From Oscheius onirici (Eukaryota > Nematoda > Chromadorea > Rhabditida > Rhabditidae): a stretch of 64,000 bases of DNA. Position 1 is the stretch's first letter. Each line of letters begins with the position of its first letter. This document shows, in pieces, positions 9,562 to 21,909 of this stretch. Below the pieces are notes generated by a model, which had not been told where the DNA came from, did no database searches, and worked only from the letters and a program-made list of their open reading frames with translations. The stretch spans positions 9,610,001 through 9,674,000 of the forward strand of contig OW051473.1 in the NCBI GenBank assembly GCA_932521025.1, given 5' to 3'. A program made the position numbers and the translations under genes.

Positions 9562-12500
9562 ATGTCCGACGCGGACGAATGCAGTGAGGACGAGGTCAGG
9601 ACTTCTTTTTTCAACCCCAACTCGAGGACGAGGACGAACTCCGAGATGTCGGAAACGCCCGATCCTACTCCAAGTCTCTCTGTCGTTGAGTCTGTAAAGG
9701 AACTCAGAGGGGATATGGAACAACTGCTCGTCTCTCCAGATCAAATAGTAAGTGGGAGCAATACTGCTCCTTTTCTACTCCAAAATACCTACGACTTTTT
9801 CGAAAATTCGTAAGTGAATTTTAATGCCTCGAAATCGTTATGCGGTATAGTTCTAGATGCTCGTTAGTGTTAAATTCTGTCTAGTACAATTTGGCAGGAT
9901 AGACATCTGATGATACAGAGTCGCTTCTAAAACACAATTCAAGGGCAATTTAGCCACGTTCAGACAGTATGTCAGATGTAAAGAACTACAGACAGAAAGG
10001 TAGAGATTTGGCTAAATCTTAAGATGTTGGTTGTTTGCACTACAATTCTCTTTGTAACGTTGAATCATTTTTTGCTTGTTTTCCGCAGTGATGAGTTCAA
10101 AGGAAATGGGAGTGTCAAATCCAAATTTAAAAACGTTAAAAAAGTTAAACTTGTACTTTGTTTGGAAAACAGTAGTGTCTAGCCGCTAGGACAATCACAA
10201 CAGTTTGAATGTTTACTGAGAGTATATTTTTGAATGGAGCAACAATAAGAGGATTGGGTGAATAAGAAAACTTTTCTGTAAACCCAAAAGTGATGCGTAC
10301 CTCGTATGGAGAACGCGGCGGGGTGAACGAACAATGACTGGGGAAGAATAGATATGGTTCGACGGAGGTCGTTAATGGCATTCGTAGAAAAAATGTGAGT
10401 CTTATTAAGGACTACATCGCATCGATTGATGATAGTAGAAAAGATCTGAGACAGACAAGAGATCAGATGAAAATCTATTTTCGGACATTTTCGGACAATA
10501 TTGTTGGTGAAAATGACTGATTCTGGCAGAAGGGAAACAGAAGAATTCACCGGATTATGGCCTTGACAAAAGTTGCTAAAAATCTATCATTTTCAGAAAC
10601 AGGGCAGCTCTAGAGATCGTTCCAGCACACCGAAACTGCTTGTAGAAGCACCAATTGCTCCTGCTTATCGTCACGACAAAGAGAAGGTGAGCTATATTTT
10701 TATATTTCTACCTTATTAACAACGTAAAATCTTTCAGATTCAAGTCACGAGCAACTTTTTCCCTCTCGAAGTCAAGTCAAAGATCGTCTACCGTTACGAT
10801 GTTAACATGTCTGTAGTGACCGCTAATAGAACCAAGATCAACTTCTCCAAGGCACCTAGAGACGAGTAAGCATTCCGTTTGTAGCTCTTTTACCGATTAC
10901 TTTAGTGCCGGACGTACACAGAGACATGAAACCTGTGTAGCCGCCATTCGAGCTGCTTTGGAAATGTACGGAATGCTTCGACAGGGAGAGCACGCAATCT
11001 ACGATCAAGCCGCTATGCTGTTCAGCTCCGAGTGCATGGATGCTAAATTGAAGCCGGTAAGTCATTCAGAGTAAGAGTAGTTAGAGAACCAGGAGGTCAG
11101 ATTCATAGAGACAGGGAGACACAGAGTTGGAGAGTGAGAAAGTTCGAGAGTGGGAGTCAGACAGTCGGAGAAATAGAGAGTCAGAGAGTCATGGAGACAG
11201 AGATAGAGACTAAGAGTAAGAGTAAGTGAAAGAATAGTTACGTTCAATTCAGCATTCCAATGTTCTGCGCATCTCCATCGCTGAGCTGCCTGTCAACATC
11301 CGTCGTGCTATCGACATCCCTAACGCTGTGGACATTGCCATCGAGCTCCAACCTTGTTCGTCGGGAGAGTCGCAGTTTGATATCTCCAAGTTCCGCAACG
11401 CCCACAAAAATCGAGAATTGTCCTCTCTTGATCGTTCCTGGCAGCAGTTCTACGACATGTTGACCAGTGAGCCGGCTGTTCATGGGTGAGACTGCATTTT
11501 TTCCGCTTTAACAAAGTCAATTTCAGCGGAAAGTACACTGCCTTCGGTTCTGGAAAGCTCTTCCCTAAAAATGTTCAAGGCCAGAGATGCGAGAAAAACT
11601 GGGGACAGGAGCGAATGTCCGGCGTAAACAAGGGAATCGCCTTCATTGAGCCCAAGGAGAACAAAATGGTTCCAGCATTGGTTCTGGACGGTAAGCGGAA
11701 CAAAAAAACATTTAAGACTTTTTTTAGTCAAAGTTGGGCAGTTTTTCAAGTCCCAGAATGTGATTAGAACCGTCTGTGATCTGATGAGTACAGAACAGTG
11801 TGAATGGGCATACGATGACGCCGACTCTGAGTTTCCATTCCCTGGCCAGAACAAAACGGCCAATACCCAGTGGAACAAGATTAACAGATATATCAAAAGT
11901 GAGCTGGTCTTTCAGTCTAAGTATCCGAGTCTTTTAGTTCCTCTGACCTTGATAATTTGTTTTTTTCAGACCTGAGATTCACGATGACCGTTGCCAATAC
12001 TGAGACCTCCTTCCTCGCGTCCGGAATCTCCCGCTGTCCCATCGACCAGCTCACTGAACTTAATCTCGAGTAAGCTCACTTGCGCTTCTGTTTCTAACAG
12101 TATTCTTCAGGGGAAACAATGTCCCCGTTCTACAGTGTGCCCGCTTTGGACACATGGACCTCTCGAATGTTCGTAGACAGTGGCCGGCTGTGGTCGTACG
12201 TGGAAAGATTGACAACCAAATTACTGTCGCCTACTACCCAATGGAGCTCTTGACTCTGGCAAAAAACCAGCATGTTCCCTTCTGCAAGATGGACGAGAGC
12301 AAGCCAAAGCCTCAGCATATACAGGAGAGATTTACTCGCATCAACAACCTGCTCGCCGAACTGAACCTGGACTCCAGCAGTCCCCAGAGCAATATTCTCA
12401 AGGCTTTCGGTGTACGGATTGCTCCCAAGCCTCTGTCTGTCACTGCCATCCGTCGAGAACGACCAGCCATTGTTGGAGCCGGCGGAAGGAGAGTTATTTT

Positions 12501-14184
12501 GAATGAGGACACGGGGGGCTTCAAGTTTCAAAAATTTGTCGAGCCCGGAGTCGCTGACGATGTCGTGGTTGCACACGACTGTTCCCTAGACACGGTCAAG
12601 ATGCTGCAATACAAGCTCGAGCAAGTCACGAAGAATCAGGGCATCGTTATTAACAAATGGCACTATCTGAAAGTAGGGACTGGGAGCGAGATGGAAAAAG
12701 TCCAAAACGTCTTTGAGATTGTCCTTAAGTGGAAGAAAGAGAAGAAGGTCGGAACAGCCGTTCTCATCATCTATGTGGACGACGTCACTACAAAGTCCCA
12801 TGGTAAGTTCATTATCTGACTGTTCTCAACGCCCACTTTCAGGCTTCCTGAAGCTCTTCGAGAGGAGCTACCTTATCCAGACGCAACATCTGACAACACG
12901 CATTGTCAGCGACATTCATCAGAAGACGACGACTTTGCAGAATGTTTTGAGCAAGATAAATTGCAAGTTAGGCGGACTGAACTACAGGGTCAAGCCAGAC
13001 AACTATGCGTAAGTTCTGAAATACACCTATAACAAAAATTGTTCTTTTAGAGTCCAGAACTGGATCCGTGATGGCAGAACATTGGTCTTTGGGTATGATG
13101 TTGCTCATCCGACTAGTGGCTCTCGCCAAGATCGGATGGACAAGAAGCCGCCGATTGATCCGAGTGTTGTAGGGGTGAGTATAAGAAAAACAGAGATGGA
13201 CGGAAGGCCAGAGGGCATAAAAGTTGCGCAATTCTTTCAGATTTCTTTCAATGGGGCCCCGAATCCCGAGGCTTTCATCGGAGACTTCCACTACCAACTG
13301 CCGAAGAAGGAACAAGTCGCCGACGTCATCTTGAACTTTCGAGTGAAGTGGATGATGGATCTGTTCGTTCAGAACCGTCGCCGCATTCCAAAAAGCATCA
13401 TCATTCTAAGAGATGGAGTCTCGGAGGGTCAATACAATATGGTATGGCTCTGTTTTTGTTCAGTCTCATTTCGTTGCTCCAGGTTCTGAACGAAGAATTC
13501 CGAGCCATTAGGGAGGCTATGGAGGAGTGGAAGAACTCCATGTTGGATAAAATCCCAAGAGTCGAAAAGTGGAAGCCAAAATTCACTTTGATGGTCGTCT
13601 GCAAGAGACACAGCAAGAGATTCGCCGTGGAGAAGGGAAATAAATTTGAAAATCCCAAGACTGGAACGGTCATTGACGATACCGTGACCAGGACGGACAT
13701 GACCCAGTTCTATATGCAGCCACATCATACAAATCAGGTAAATTTTCGATTCTTTACTCATTTTTATAGCATTATAAACTTGTGATCCTACTTAATACCG
13801 TATTTAAGGGAAGCTCCAAACTGCCAGCCTTCCAAGTACTTGTCAACAACGCCTTGACTGCCGAAACGCAAGACAAACTGCAGTCGTTCATCTACGCCCT
13901 CTGCTTCAATCACCAAATCCACGGAGGAGCTGTGAGTCTGCCCGAGCCCGTCTATCAGGCCGATGAATGGGCTAAGCGCGGCAACGACATGTACAAAGTG
14001 TACCAGTAACCTCTCAAATCTAGCGTGTTTTCAAACCAAATTTTTCAGAGAACATTACGAGGTCCCGCTCCTGAAATCCTGGAATAAGAACATGTACTCG
14101 TCGGCTCCAATCGACTACGAAGAAGTCACGAGACATTTGTGCTATAAAAACACTCCGTTTGTACAAAATCGTGTGAATGCCTAA
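9562..14184 (+). CDS. Argonaute protein, worm-specific (WAGO-like) type
   Basis: Fifteen exons join in phase into about 997 residues: 9562-9747, 10597-10686, 10738-10865, 10906-11056, 11253-11485, 11527-11690, 11728-11898, 11970-12069, 12111-12802, 12843-13008, 13051-13174, 13241-13441, 13483-13737, 13809-14005 and 14049-14184. Argonautes bind small RNAs and silence complementary transcripts. The order is an acidic/Ser-rich N terminus, N domain (VTSNFFPLEV), PAZ (VPVLQCARFGHMDL to HVPFCKMDESKPKP), MID (TLQNVLSKINCKLGGLN) and PIWI (VFGYDVAHPTSG, ILRDGVSEGQYNMV). Apparent catalytic residues are D710, E759 (PKKEQV), D793 and D939; the fourth position (VYQAD) carries Asp where human AGO2 has His. 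In the MID pocket, the AGO2 tyrosine that stacks on the 5' base aligns with His (HGFLK). The C terminus FVQNRVNA fits the family. The PIWI wording SEGQYNMV resembles nematode WAGOs, but clade needs a tree. The first intron is the longest (849 bases). Confidence 0.92.
11083..11232. repeat. Purine-rich GAGACAGAGAG-type intronic repeat
   Basis: Irregular tandem runs of GAGAGACAGAGAGTCAGAGA-like text in the fourth Argonaute intron. Closely similar text lies in introns of the tandem-exon gene and in the last intron of the glycine-cleavage gene, so it is a dispersed simple repeat. Confidence 0.7.
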
Positions 14185-14309
14185 TATGTATAATATCCCG
14201 CTTTTATCTTTCCCATCATTTTCCTGTCATATGCTGTCCTGTCATAACTTGATTTAAATCTTGACTTAAATCGGACTCGGGTCAAACAAAATATCCTATT
14301 GCTTAGCCA

Positions 14310-14315
14310 AATAAA
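14310..14315 (+). promoter_or_regulatory. Likely polyadenylation signal of the Argonaute gene
   Basis: AATAAA about 125 bases after the Argonaute stop codon, in AT-rich sequence. Inferred from position only. Confidence 0.45.
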
Positions 14316-15593
14316 CATATAGAATTATCCCTTGAGTATCAAAAATACAGAGATGGAGACACAGAGTAACAGCAACATTTTATTACAATAGCAGAATCTT
14401 CCGCGAGATTAGTTAAACTGAAAGGGGTAGCGCGAGATTAGTTATATCGAAAGTGGTATGAATTGATGCAAGTGAGATAAATGACAAAAATTAGTTGTTT
14501 GGATGTAGAGCAAGACGGAATTCTTAAAAACGTAAGGGAAGTTTACAATAGACGCGACGCAATACATTTCGGTTAGATAGGGATGAGTATCTCGACTGTT
14601 CAGACCTTGACCTCCATAGTATAGTCTAATGTAAAAGAAATTTATTTAGACCATACATACACATATAGAAAGTGAAGCCAGAAGGGAACTACAAGCAGAT
14701 ATCACCATTCTGAGAATAGAAAAGTTATGGAACTAAAACTGCAAAAAATATAGTCTTACCTCATTCATTTCTATGAACAGTCTGCGTCCCATTCTCATTT
14801 AAATTTTTGGTTTGTTAGCTTCGAGAAAGTTTTTCACAACTGGAGAACACGTTGACATCTTGACCACGTCCTTCATTTTAAGCTATAATCAACCGTTTTT
14901 ACAAAAAATCTTTGGAACCAACCTTGCTCACAATTTGGTCCATGTAGTTCCGGATTGTATCAAAAAGAAGAGCCTTTGTCCAAATACTGCTTCTCTTCTG
15001 TGTTCACATCTTTCTACTTCTTCGCTGGCGGATCAATTCTAAACTTTTGTAAAATGTGAAGAAAATGAGGCAAGTTAGAACAAAAACGTAAAAAAAACAG
15101 AAAAGGAACACTCCAAGTGGCATTTTTGTGTCGAAATTAACACACGACCTGTGAGTTCCTCGACTCTGGCAACCATATCCCCCGGCCTCGACCTTACCGT
15201 ATCTCCTTGCAGCGCTCTGTATCATCGGCTAATTGCCAGCAAAAAATTTTTCAAAGAAAACAAGTTTCAATCGAACCCGGTTGTCTTGGAGTTCAAACGC
15301 TTACGAGATAGCATGGCAACAGTCCAGCCACAGACAGTCAGAAACAGTTGCGCTTTAGCGTTATCGAGATTTATTATCTACAATCTTTTAAAACCGATGA
15401 AGATCCCAAGGAAAGTGATAGTCGGATAGCTATTGGATGTACAGCAGAGGGAGGAGTAAGTTCATAGAATGTCTAGCCCCAGAAACGTAACACGTCTGCA
15501 GAGTACCCATAAAACGGGGGTTAGGGAAGGAATTGTAACAGATTATCGAGCGCTGGAGATACAGAAACGGGTGTGGGTCAAAAAGAGTCAAGT
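14316..15593. other. Intergenic, no gene recognised
   Basis: Lies between the convergent ends of the Argonaute and BSDC1-like genes. Plus-strand open frames at 14812-15042 and 15151-15429 have no splice context or recognisable motif and read as chance. Confidence 0.4.
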
Positions 15594-17425
15594 CTATTCG
15601 TCCCAGTCGACCCATTCGCCCTCTTTCTTCTCTGCCGGTGGCTGTGGTGTTCCTGGACCAGAACCTTCTGATTTGTTCGATGCAACTTCCTGAAATATAA
15701 AAGATAAAAACAAAACTATAAATTCTTACCTCAATTTCATTCTTTTCGCTACAAATGCTCCAATCATCAGCTGATCGAGCGGGACTGGTTGGCTGTTCCG
15801 TCACGGGCTGTATGGCTAGAAAAATATGACCCCCATAAACAGAGAGCTAAGTCAACAAACCAATAGTTTTGTCAGTCAGACTAGCGTTAATCTCCTCATT
15901 CAGTTCGGCGATCTCGACGGCGAAGAAGTAACGGGCCCAGAAGTCCTCGTCGGTGATCTTTCCGGCTGTCTAAATGTAGAGTATTGAACGAAAGTCAGAT
16001 TCTACAAACCACTGTTTTTTCGTACATGTCTGTAACAGACTTGTTGCTCTTCAGCAGCATGTGGGCTTCTCCTTGATGTTCGGCAAAACTGTAGGTCGTG
16101 AGCCACATGTCGAAGGTCTGAAATGTATATTCATTCATGTTGCCAATACAGACTTCAGATTAGTTAGCTATTTTTACTCTGATGATACATTATCTTTGAA
16201 CCCATTTTTCGCATTGTTTTCCCTTAGGACTTATTGGCAAAGACACCAGCCAATTTGGGGAATTGGATGGTCAATTTTTTCGGTACCCTTTGAAGTCCTT
16301 GCCTTCCCAATGAAGCTGTATCGATCCCTGTGCAGGTCGGGAAAACGCGGGAGATGCCAAACTGACTTTGAGTGTGCACAAACTCGTATAGCATGCGGCC
16401 CAAGTATCGACATTTTCAGTAGACCATTATCAATATGCAGATTTCATGCTTCAGTGTTTGTGGTCCGGTCCTGCAGAGCTCTGATCAAGACGGTCATCAC
16501 GAATTTCAGCGACCATCCTAGCTGCTGGATTAGATATTATCACCAGTGTCTATCTTATGTTCTTCATCATTGTTGTTAACAATCCTACTCTCTACGAACT
16601 CAAAGACAAGATGTCTTTGGTTCCGAATCAAAAAAGAATAAAGGTATCTTACCTTCTTGTCCGCCGGCTCATTCAGATAAATTCCTTCATCATTTTGAAT
16701 CTTGCGCAGTTGCTCTCTAGATATGCGAGTGTTTCTTCCTTTCCCCGGACGGATCGCTTCAGTAAACTCGTCGTCGGACTGCAAATTCATTAATTTGAGC
16801 AAAGATCATCTAACTTACATCCGGAACAATGGTGAAAGCTTTCTGCAGATTGTTCACAGCCGAATCGAGGAACGTTGACACTGTATCGAGGTTTGCCTGT
16901 GATTAAAATATTTTAAAGTCAAGAAAAAATCTTACCTTAGGAATCCAGTTACCAAATCCGTAGCCACTGGTCTTTTCCTCGTCTTTCTTTTCTCCATCAA
17001 CAGATTCTTCCTTCTTCTCACTCTCTTCCTTCTTTTCTCCTTCCTCCTTCTCTCCGTCTTCCTGCGACAAGCCAAGATGCTCCAACTGTTGCGTGACGGC
17101 ACTGACAGCACTTCCGACTCCTTAATGAAATATTGATTCCGAAACTACAAAGTCTGACCTTCCTTGGCAGCAGAAGTAATCTCACTAACTTCCGTTGCCA
17201 TGGTATCTTTGAGCTCGGAGAGATCCTTCTTCATAAGGTCGACAGTCTCCAGTGCCTGAAAACAATCATTAAATAGAACATTTGAGGAAATACCTTCTGC
17301 TTAGCCGAACTGAACCACGATGTCATTGTAGCCCATTCGGTCGACGAACTTCTCGGAGGCTCCTTTTCCAAAGTTGGAGTGGTTGCCGTCTCTGGCGTCT
17401 CTGTTATTGGATCCTCATCAGCCAT
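15594..17425 (-). CDS. BSDC1: BSD domain-containing protein, BSDC1-like
   Basis: Nine exons on the minus strand join in phase into about 338 residues: 17425-17294, 17255-17159, 17120-16936, 16896-16819, 16778-16653, 16117-16010, 15969-15861, 15815-15730 and 15689-15594. The order matches human BSDC1 as I recall it: an N-terminal helix with LMKKDLSELKDTM, a highly charged Glu/Lys stretch (EKKEESEKKEES), YLNEPADKK then TFDMWLTTY, the BS​D core with EDFWARYFFAVEIAELNEE, and the terminal tetrapeptide-like EWVDWDE (human ends EWEDWE). The BSD domain is a small three-helix fold with a conserved Phe-Trp pair, visible here as DFWARYF; the cellular role of BSDC1 is poorly known. The 535-base intron between exons 5 and 6 is the longest. 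The start shares a 0.8-kb upstream region with the divergent glycine-cleavage gene. Confidence 0.8.
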
Positions 17426-18206
17426 TCTGAAATTTGTCCCTTATACTTATGGCGCAGTGGAGGAAAAAATAAAAATTGCCACGGAAATAGTGTTATTCAA
17501 TGCTTTAAAGAAAAGTTAACTAGTTTAAAAAAAATGGGAGGAGGAAAGAAGGCTTATATAGACAATGAAGCCCTTTTTGCGGAGCACATGACCACTGTGT
17601 GAATGGAGCGCCTCAATAAACAGGAGGTACGCAACTGCACCAGTTCAAATTAAAAGCGTCAGCTCACAACAGCAACAGCTTTTCAAACCTTTGTTTCTCC
17701 AGTATATGAAATCGATTTTTCATATATTTATCTCCAAAGGATTGCTTTCAACACAAACTTTCTTCAAAACAGTTTTCGAGTTGCCAAAAATTCTATGTCT
17801 TTTCCAATGTCGTCAAAAGCATTATAGACGGTTTTTGAATTTTCAAACGACGCAGCAAACATTTTGGCACTCCTTTAGCGGAAAGAAGCCTAAAAATAAT
17901 ATAGAATTTTAAAAAAATATAGTCAGACTATTTTTGAAAACAATATACACCAAAATCTCTTATCATTTCCGGGCTCTGTCTCTCAAGCAAACAAGCTGTT
18001 TTGCTTTGTACGTTTTTGGTCTTTATTGTAATCAAAACGCTGTTCACCTAGCTGACCATTTGCAACAGCCGCCCGTGCGACCACAAAGCGCCTTTATCGA
18101 CCCCTCCTGATATGGGTCGTCTTTAGTGTAATGGTATGCCGATTGTGGTCTGATTCTTGTTTTCTTTTACTTCTTAACTCGCATGCAATAAAACTTATTT
18201 TTAGAT
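17426..18206. promoter_or_regulatory. Shared upstream region of two divergent genes
   Basis: The 781 bases between the BSDC1-like ATG (minus) and the glycine-cleavage ATG (plus) must hold both promoters. No clear TATA box or repeat was seen. TTTTTAG just before ATG 18207 is a good acceptor, so the plus-strand message may be trans-spliced or have a 5' UTR intron. Confidence 0.4.
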
Positions 18207-20622
18207 ATGAATCGGGTAGGCAGCAGTCTTCAGCGCGGAGTTCGTCTCTACAGCTCAGAGAAAGTGTAAGTCTTACTATTTTTTCAATTTTTATTGTTCC
18301 CGGAGAACAGTTAGTTCTCAAAAAACATCAAGGCTGTATCAAGGCACAATCTATGTTTCCAAAAAACCAGTACCGATGAGTTTCGATGAATTGTACCTTA
18401 GGCAGTGCGTTTTGGCCATCTCTGTTGAATCTAGATGCTTTCTGGTACACTTTTGATACTTCCATAGAATTTGTCAAAAACCGATATCGTTTGAGCTCAA
18501 AAACAACAAAATGAATGAGATCTTGATCAAATCAAACAGGAAACACAGTTCTTAGATTGTCGAGTCCCGCAGTGATTGGTTACGCCAGACCCTATTCACC
18601 TCAAACATTAATAAAAATAGAAAATGCGTTCACAAACGTGGCAAAATTGTGAAGAATGAATCATTCTGGCACTGGATAACATGCAATATTTTTCGAATAC
18701 AAGATTTCAGCGGAAGAACATGTCTCTTCGATCTGCACAATAAGCACAAGGGAAAGATGGTTTCCTTTGCGGGCTACGAGATGCCCGTTCAGTATCCAGA
18801 TCTCTCCATCAAGGACTCGACAATCCACACGAGGAAACACGTGAGCATCTTTGACGTCTCCCATATGCTACAGACTCACATCAAAGGAAAGGACAGGTAC
18901 ATTTTTATCCCTCTTTATTTTGATGCCTTAATTTAGCATTGCCTTCATTGAGAGTCTGACGACTGCTGATGTACAAGGACTTCCGGATAACAGTGGCTCT
19001 CTTTCAGTCTTCACCAATGAAAAGGGAGGCATCAAGGACGATCTGATCGTGACGAAAACTACTGATGGATACATTTACATGGTCACCAATGCCGGTTGTA
19101 TTTACAAGGATCTCCCATACCTTCTCGTAAGTGTTTCTCTATATTTTTATTTTAAAATTTGACAGGGACATGCCAACAAATGGAAGAAAGAGGGAAAAGA
19201 TGTCAGCATCGAGACTCAAGATGGACGAGGTCTTGTCGCTGTCCAAGGACCGGAGATGAAGAGCATTCTTGCTCCCGAAGTCGACTTCGACCTGAGCAAG
19301 CTCACCTTTATGAAGACTGTCGTTGGAAAAGTGTTCGGAATCGACGGATGTCGTGTAACGAGATGCGGATATACTGGAGAGGACGGTGTTGAGGTAGGTT
19401 GTTTCTCTTTTGAAAAGGACGGTGAAACAAAATGCTGGATAGTCAACTCAACAGTTGGACAGCTCAGCTGTAACGATACAAGTTGAACTTGGTCATGTAA
19501 AGTTCGTAGCACGTTTTCTGGCCTTACCAGCCAATCCTGCTTGCGGCTACCAGGACCTTCGCTCCGTTGTGACCCCAGACACGATAGTTAGACAGTGCAG
19601 AAACGATAAAAATGGCCTAAACGTTTTGGATTGTTGAGCATACTCTGATCTTGCTAGGCAATCCGGTCTTCCAGACAAGTCGTTTTAATCACTGACAAGA
19701 CAGCTACACATCCGGGTCATTGTGACATGAATAAGGCAGAAAGCTAACATGCTAACCTTTTTAGTGACTCTGACTAAAAGGAGTTTACAGATCTCCGTCA
19801 ATCCCAAACACGCTCAAACTTTGGTTGAAAGAATCCTCGAGTCAAAGAATGGAGTTGCCAAGCTAGCTGGTCTAGGAGCCCGTGATGCTCTCCGTCTTGA
19901 AGCTGGTCTCTGTCTTTATGGAAACGATATTAGCGAAGAGACTACCCCGATTGAAGCTGGTTTGGCCTTTGTTGTTGGTAAGCACATTGTACTTCTTTAT
20001 TATTCTTCATGTAGCCAAACGAAGACGAGAAGCTCTGGATTTCCCCGGAGCCAAGAAGATTGTCGACCAGTTGAAGAACAAGAGCTGGCCAAAGAGACGA
20101 GTTGGAATCGTCTGTGAGACTGGTCGTGCCCCTCGTCCTCATCTACCTCTCATTGATCCCGTCAACAAAGGAGCCATTGGATTTGTTACTTCTGGATGTC
20201 CTTCTCCTACTCTTGGTAAGATAGTCAGAAAGTCTGAGAGACAGAGAGGCGGAGAGGCAGTGAGACAGATGACCGACAAGTCATATAGAAGGAGAGTCAG
20301 ACTGTCAGAGAAACCGATAGATAAGAAGTAAAAAAGTCAAAGAGACAAAAAGCAAACGGGGCAGGGAATCAAAATCACACACTCAGAGAATTTTGTCAAA
20401 AAGACAGACAAACTGAGAGAGTCAGCAAGTCGGAAAGTCAGAGAGACGGAGACAACAGTCACTATATCATTCTTTTTAGGCAAAAACATCGGAATTGCCT
20501 ATGTTGACGCTCCATGCGCCAAAGAAGGAACTGAACTTGTGGTTGAATTTGGAAACAAAACGCAGAAGGCCACCGTCGCCAAAATGCCCTTCGTCAAGAC
20601 GACTTACTATACTGGAAAGTGA
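18207..20622 (+). CDS. AMT: Aminomethyltransferase (glycine cleavage T protein), mitochondrial
   Basis: Seven exons join in phase into about 397 residues (human AMT is 403): 18207-18265, 18711-18896, 18937-19126, 19166-19393, 19791-19977, 20015-20215 and 20480-20622. The enzyme transfers the methylene group from the aminomethyl-lipoyl H protein to tetrahydrofolate, releasing ammonia, in the mitochondrial matrix. The N terminus [19 protein letters not shown] is a plausible mitochondrial presequence. Conserved segments in order: [109 protein letters not shown] and the C-terminal [12 protein letters not shown]. An AATAAA lies 36 bases after the stop. The intron before exon 5 (397 bases) and the last intron (264 bases, purine-rich repeat) are the odd ones. 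It ends 48 bases from the convergent minus-strand gene. Confidence 0.93.
20226..20455. repeat. Purine-rich intronic repeat
   Basis: GTCTGAGAGACAGAGAGGCG-type text fills most of the last intron of the glycine-cleavage gene. Same character as the repeats in the Argonaute and tandem-exon gene introns. Confidence 0.7.
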
Positions 20623-20658
20623 GAACATATCAAAACACTCGTAAGAATCTCTTTTTTT

Positions 20659-20664
20659 AATAAA
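20659..20664 (+). promoter_or_regulatory. Likely polyadenylation signal of the AMT gene
   Basis: AATAAA 36 bases downstream of the glycine-cleavage stop codon, overlapping the 3' end of the convergent gene. Positional inference. Confidence 0.5.
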
Positions 20665-20670
20665 TATGGT

Positions 20671-21844
20671 CTAAATATGTGGATACCACTCCTGTTGGTA
20701 TTGTCGTGGCGTTTCTTCATAGAACTGGAACGGAAAGTGAGGAAAATGACTGGCCAGAATCTCTTCTGAACGTCTCCTAAGCTCCGCTGCCATTGCTTCG
20801 ACAAATTCCTGGAAATTTCGGATTTTTCATGTGAAAAACAGCTACCTCGTGCTCTAGTTTGTTCTCCGCTCTGCGATAGCCTCCATTTCTCCAGCCGTTA
20901 TTATTAGAATCGGATGTTGTCCTGGTATCAAGTTCCTGCTGTGAATATGTTATTTGAAGGAAACAAAAATCTTGCCTCTTCTGAAGTATAGTAGCGTCTT
21001 GGAGCTTTTCTAACCTCTGAAGGTGTTCTGGGGTAGAACTGATGATATTGCCGACGTCCCATCATATCATCTGGAAACGTATAAGAGTGGCGGGGGGATG
21101 ACATGACAACCCTGTTAAACTGGGATGACAACCCTGTTAGTTCAAATGTCAATCTCCTACGAGCATGTTTTCAGTATTGTTCCAACTATTTTTACACTTT
21201 TTGAGGATGTTCGTTGAATATTTAGTGTAACAGAAAGCGAAAAAACACAAAAAAATCTTTGGATTTTCGAATACCAACTCGTTTGAACAAAAATAAACCA
21301 ATACTGCGATAGCCTCCATGTTTCGACTTTATGCTGAGTGTTTTTCAAGTTCTGAGGAAGTTTTACACGCAGTATTCACTAAACGTGCCCTAAAAAGATA
21401 ATAAAGAAGATAAGAAATAAAAGAAGAAAGACTAAGAAAGACCTAAAAAGACTAAAAAGAAAAGATAAAAAGATAAAAAAAGATAAAAAAGATAAAGCTA
21501 AAAAGAACGTGCCCTAAAAAGATAAAGAAAATAGATGAAAATTGGCAAAAAGAGAAGGAAATGAGCTTCCATTGAATTTAATACAAGTTTCTCCCTAGAA
21601 GAAGTGTGTTTTAGTGTTTTGGCTTACCATATCTCCATTCAACAACTGGGCGCTCATTTTTCTTCGGATCATACTCGAACCGGTACTCCATAGTGTGGGC
21701 AAACGACTTTCCAGAAACTGATGACAACAAACTTTTATGAACAAAGACACTGATACCAAAATATATTAATGCTGAAAGAAGACCAAGGCTGAGTAACATA
21801 GTTTCACTCGAACAAGTGTCCGGTGCCGCGTTATATACCAGCAT
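20671..21844 (-). CDS. Small single-pass membrane protein, unrecognised
   Basis: Four exons on the minus strand, 21844-21628, 21070-20976, 20938-20846 and 20808-20671, join in phase into about 180 residues. One hydrophobic segment (LLSLGLLSALIYFGISVFV, residues about 17-35) is the only membrane span; a second Met (MLLSLGLL) could be the true start, which would make this an uncleaved signal anchor. The rest is polar and rich in Arg, Tyr and Glu (YHQFYPRTPSE, YETPRQYQQEW-like tail ending YPHI). Exon 2 appears to use a GC donor (GAGGCAAG). The 557-base first intron is low-complexity AAGATAAA sequence. I recognise no family. Confidence 0.65.
21400..21535. repeat. Low-complexity AAGATAAA run
   Basis: Irregular repeats of AAAAAGATAAAA on the plus strand within the first intron of the small membrane protein gene, with GTGCCCTAAAAAGATAA occurring twice. 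Confidence 0.7.
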
Positions 21845-21909
21845 TATACGTCGTTAGACACCGAGAAAAAGTCTGTCGGACTGACCAGTTCAGTTGTACA
21901 AGCGAATGT

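Noticed and set aside
12130-12576. 148-codon minus-strand ORF
   Set aside because: Antisense of the Argonaute PAZ-region exon.
16061-16579. 172-codon plus-strand ORF
   Set aside because: It overlaps exon 6 and the long intron of the minus-strand BSDC1-like gene and has no recognisable motif; a shadow.
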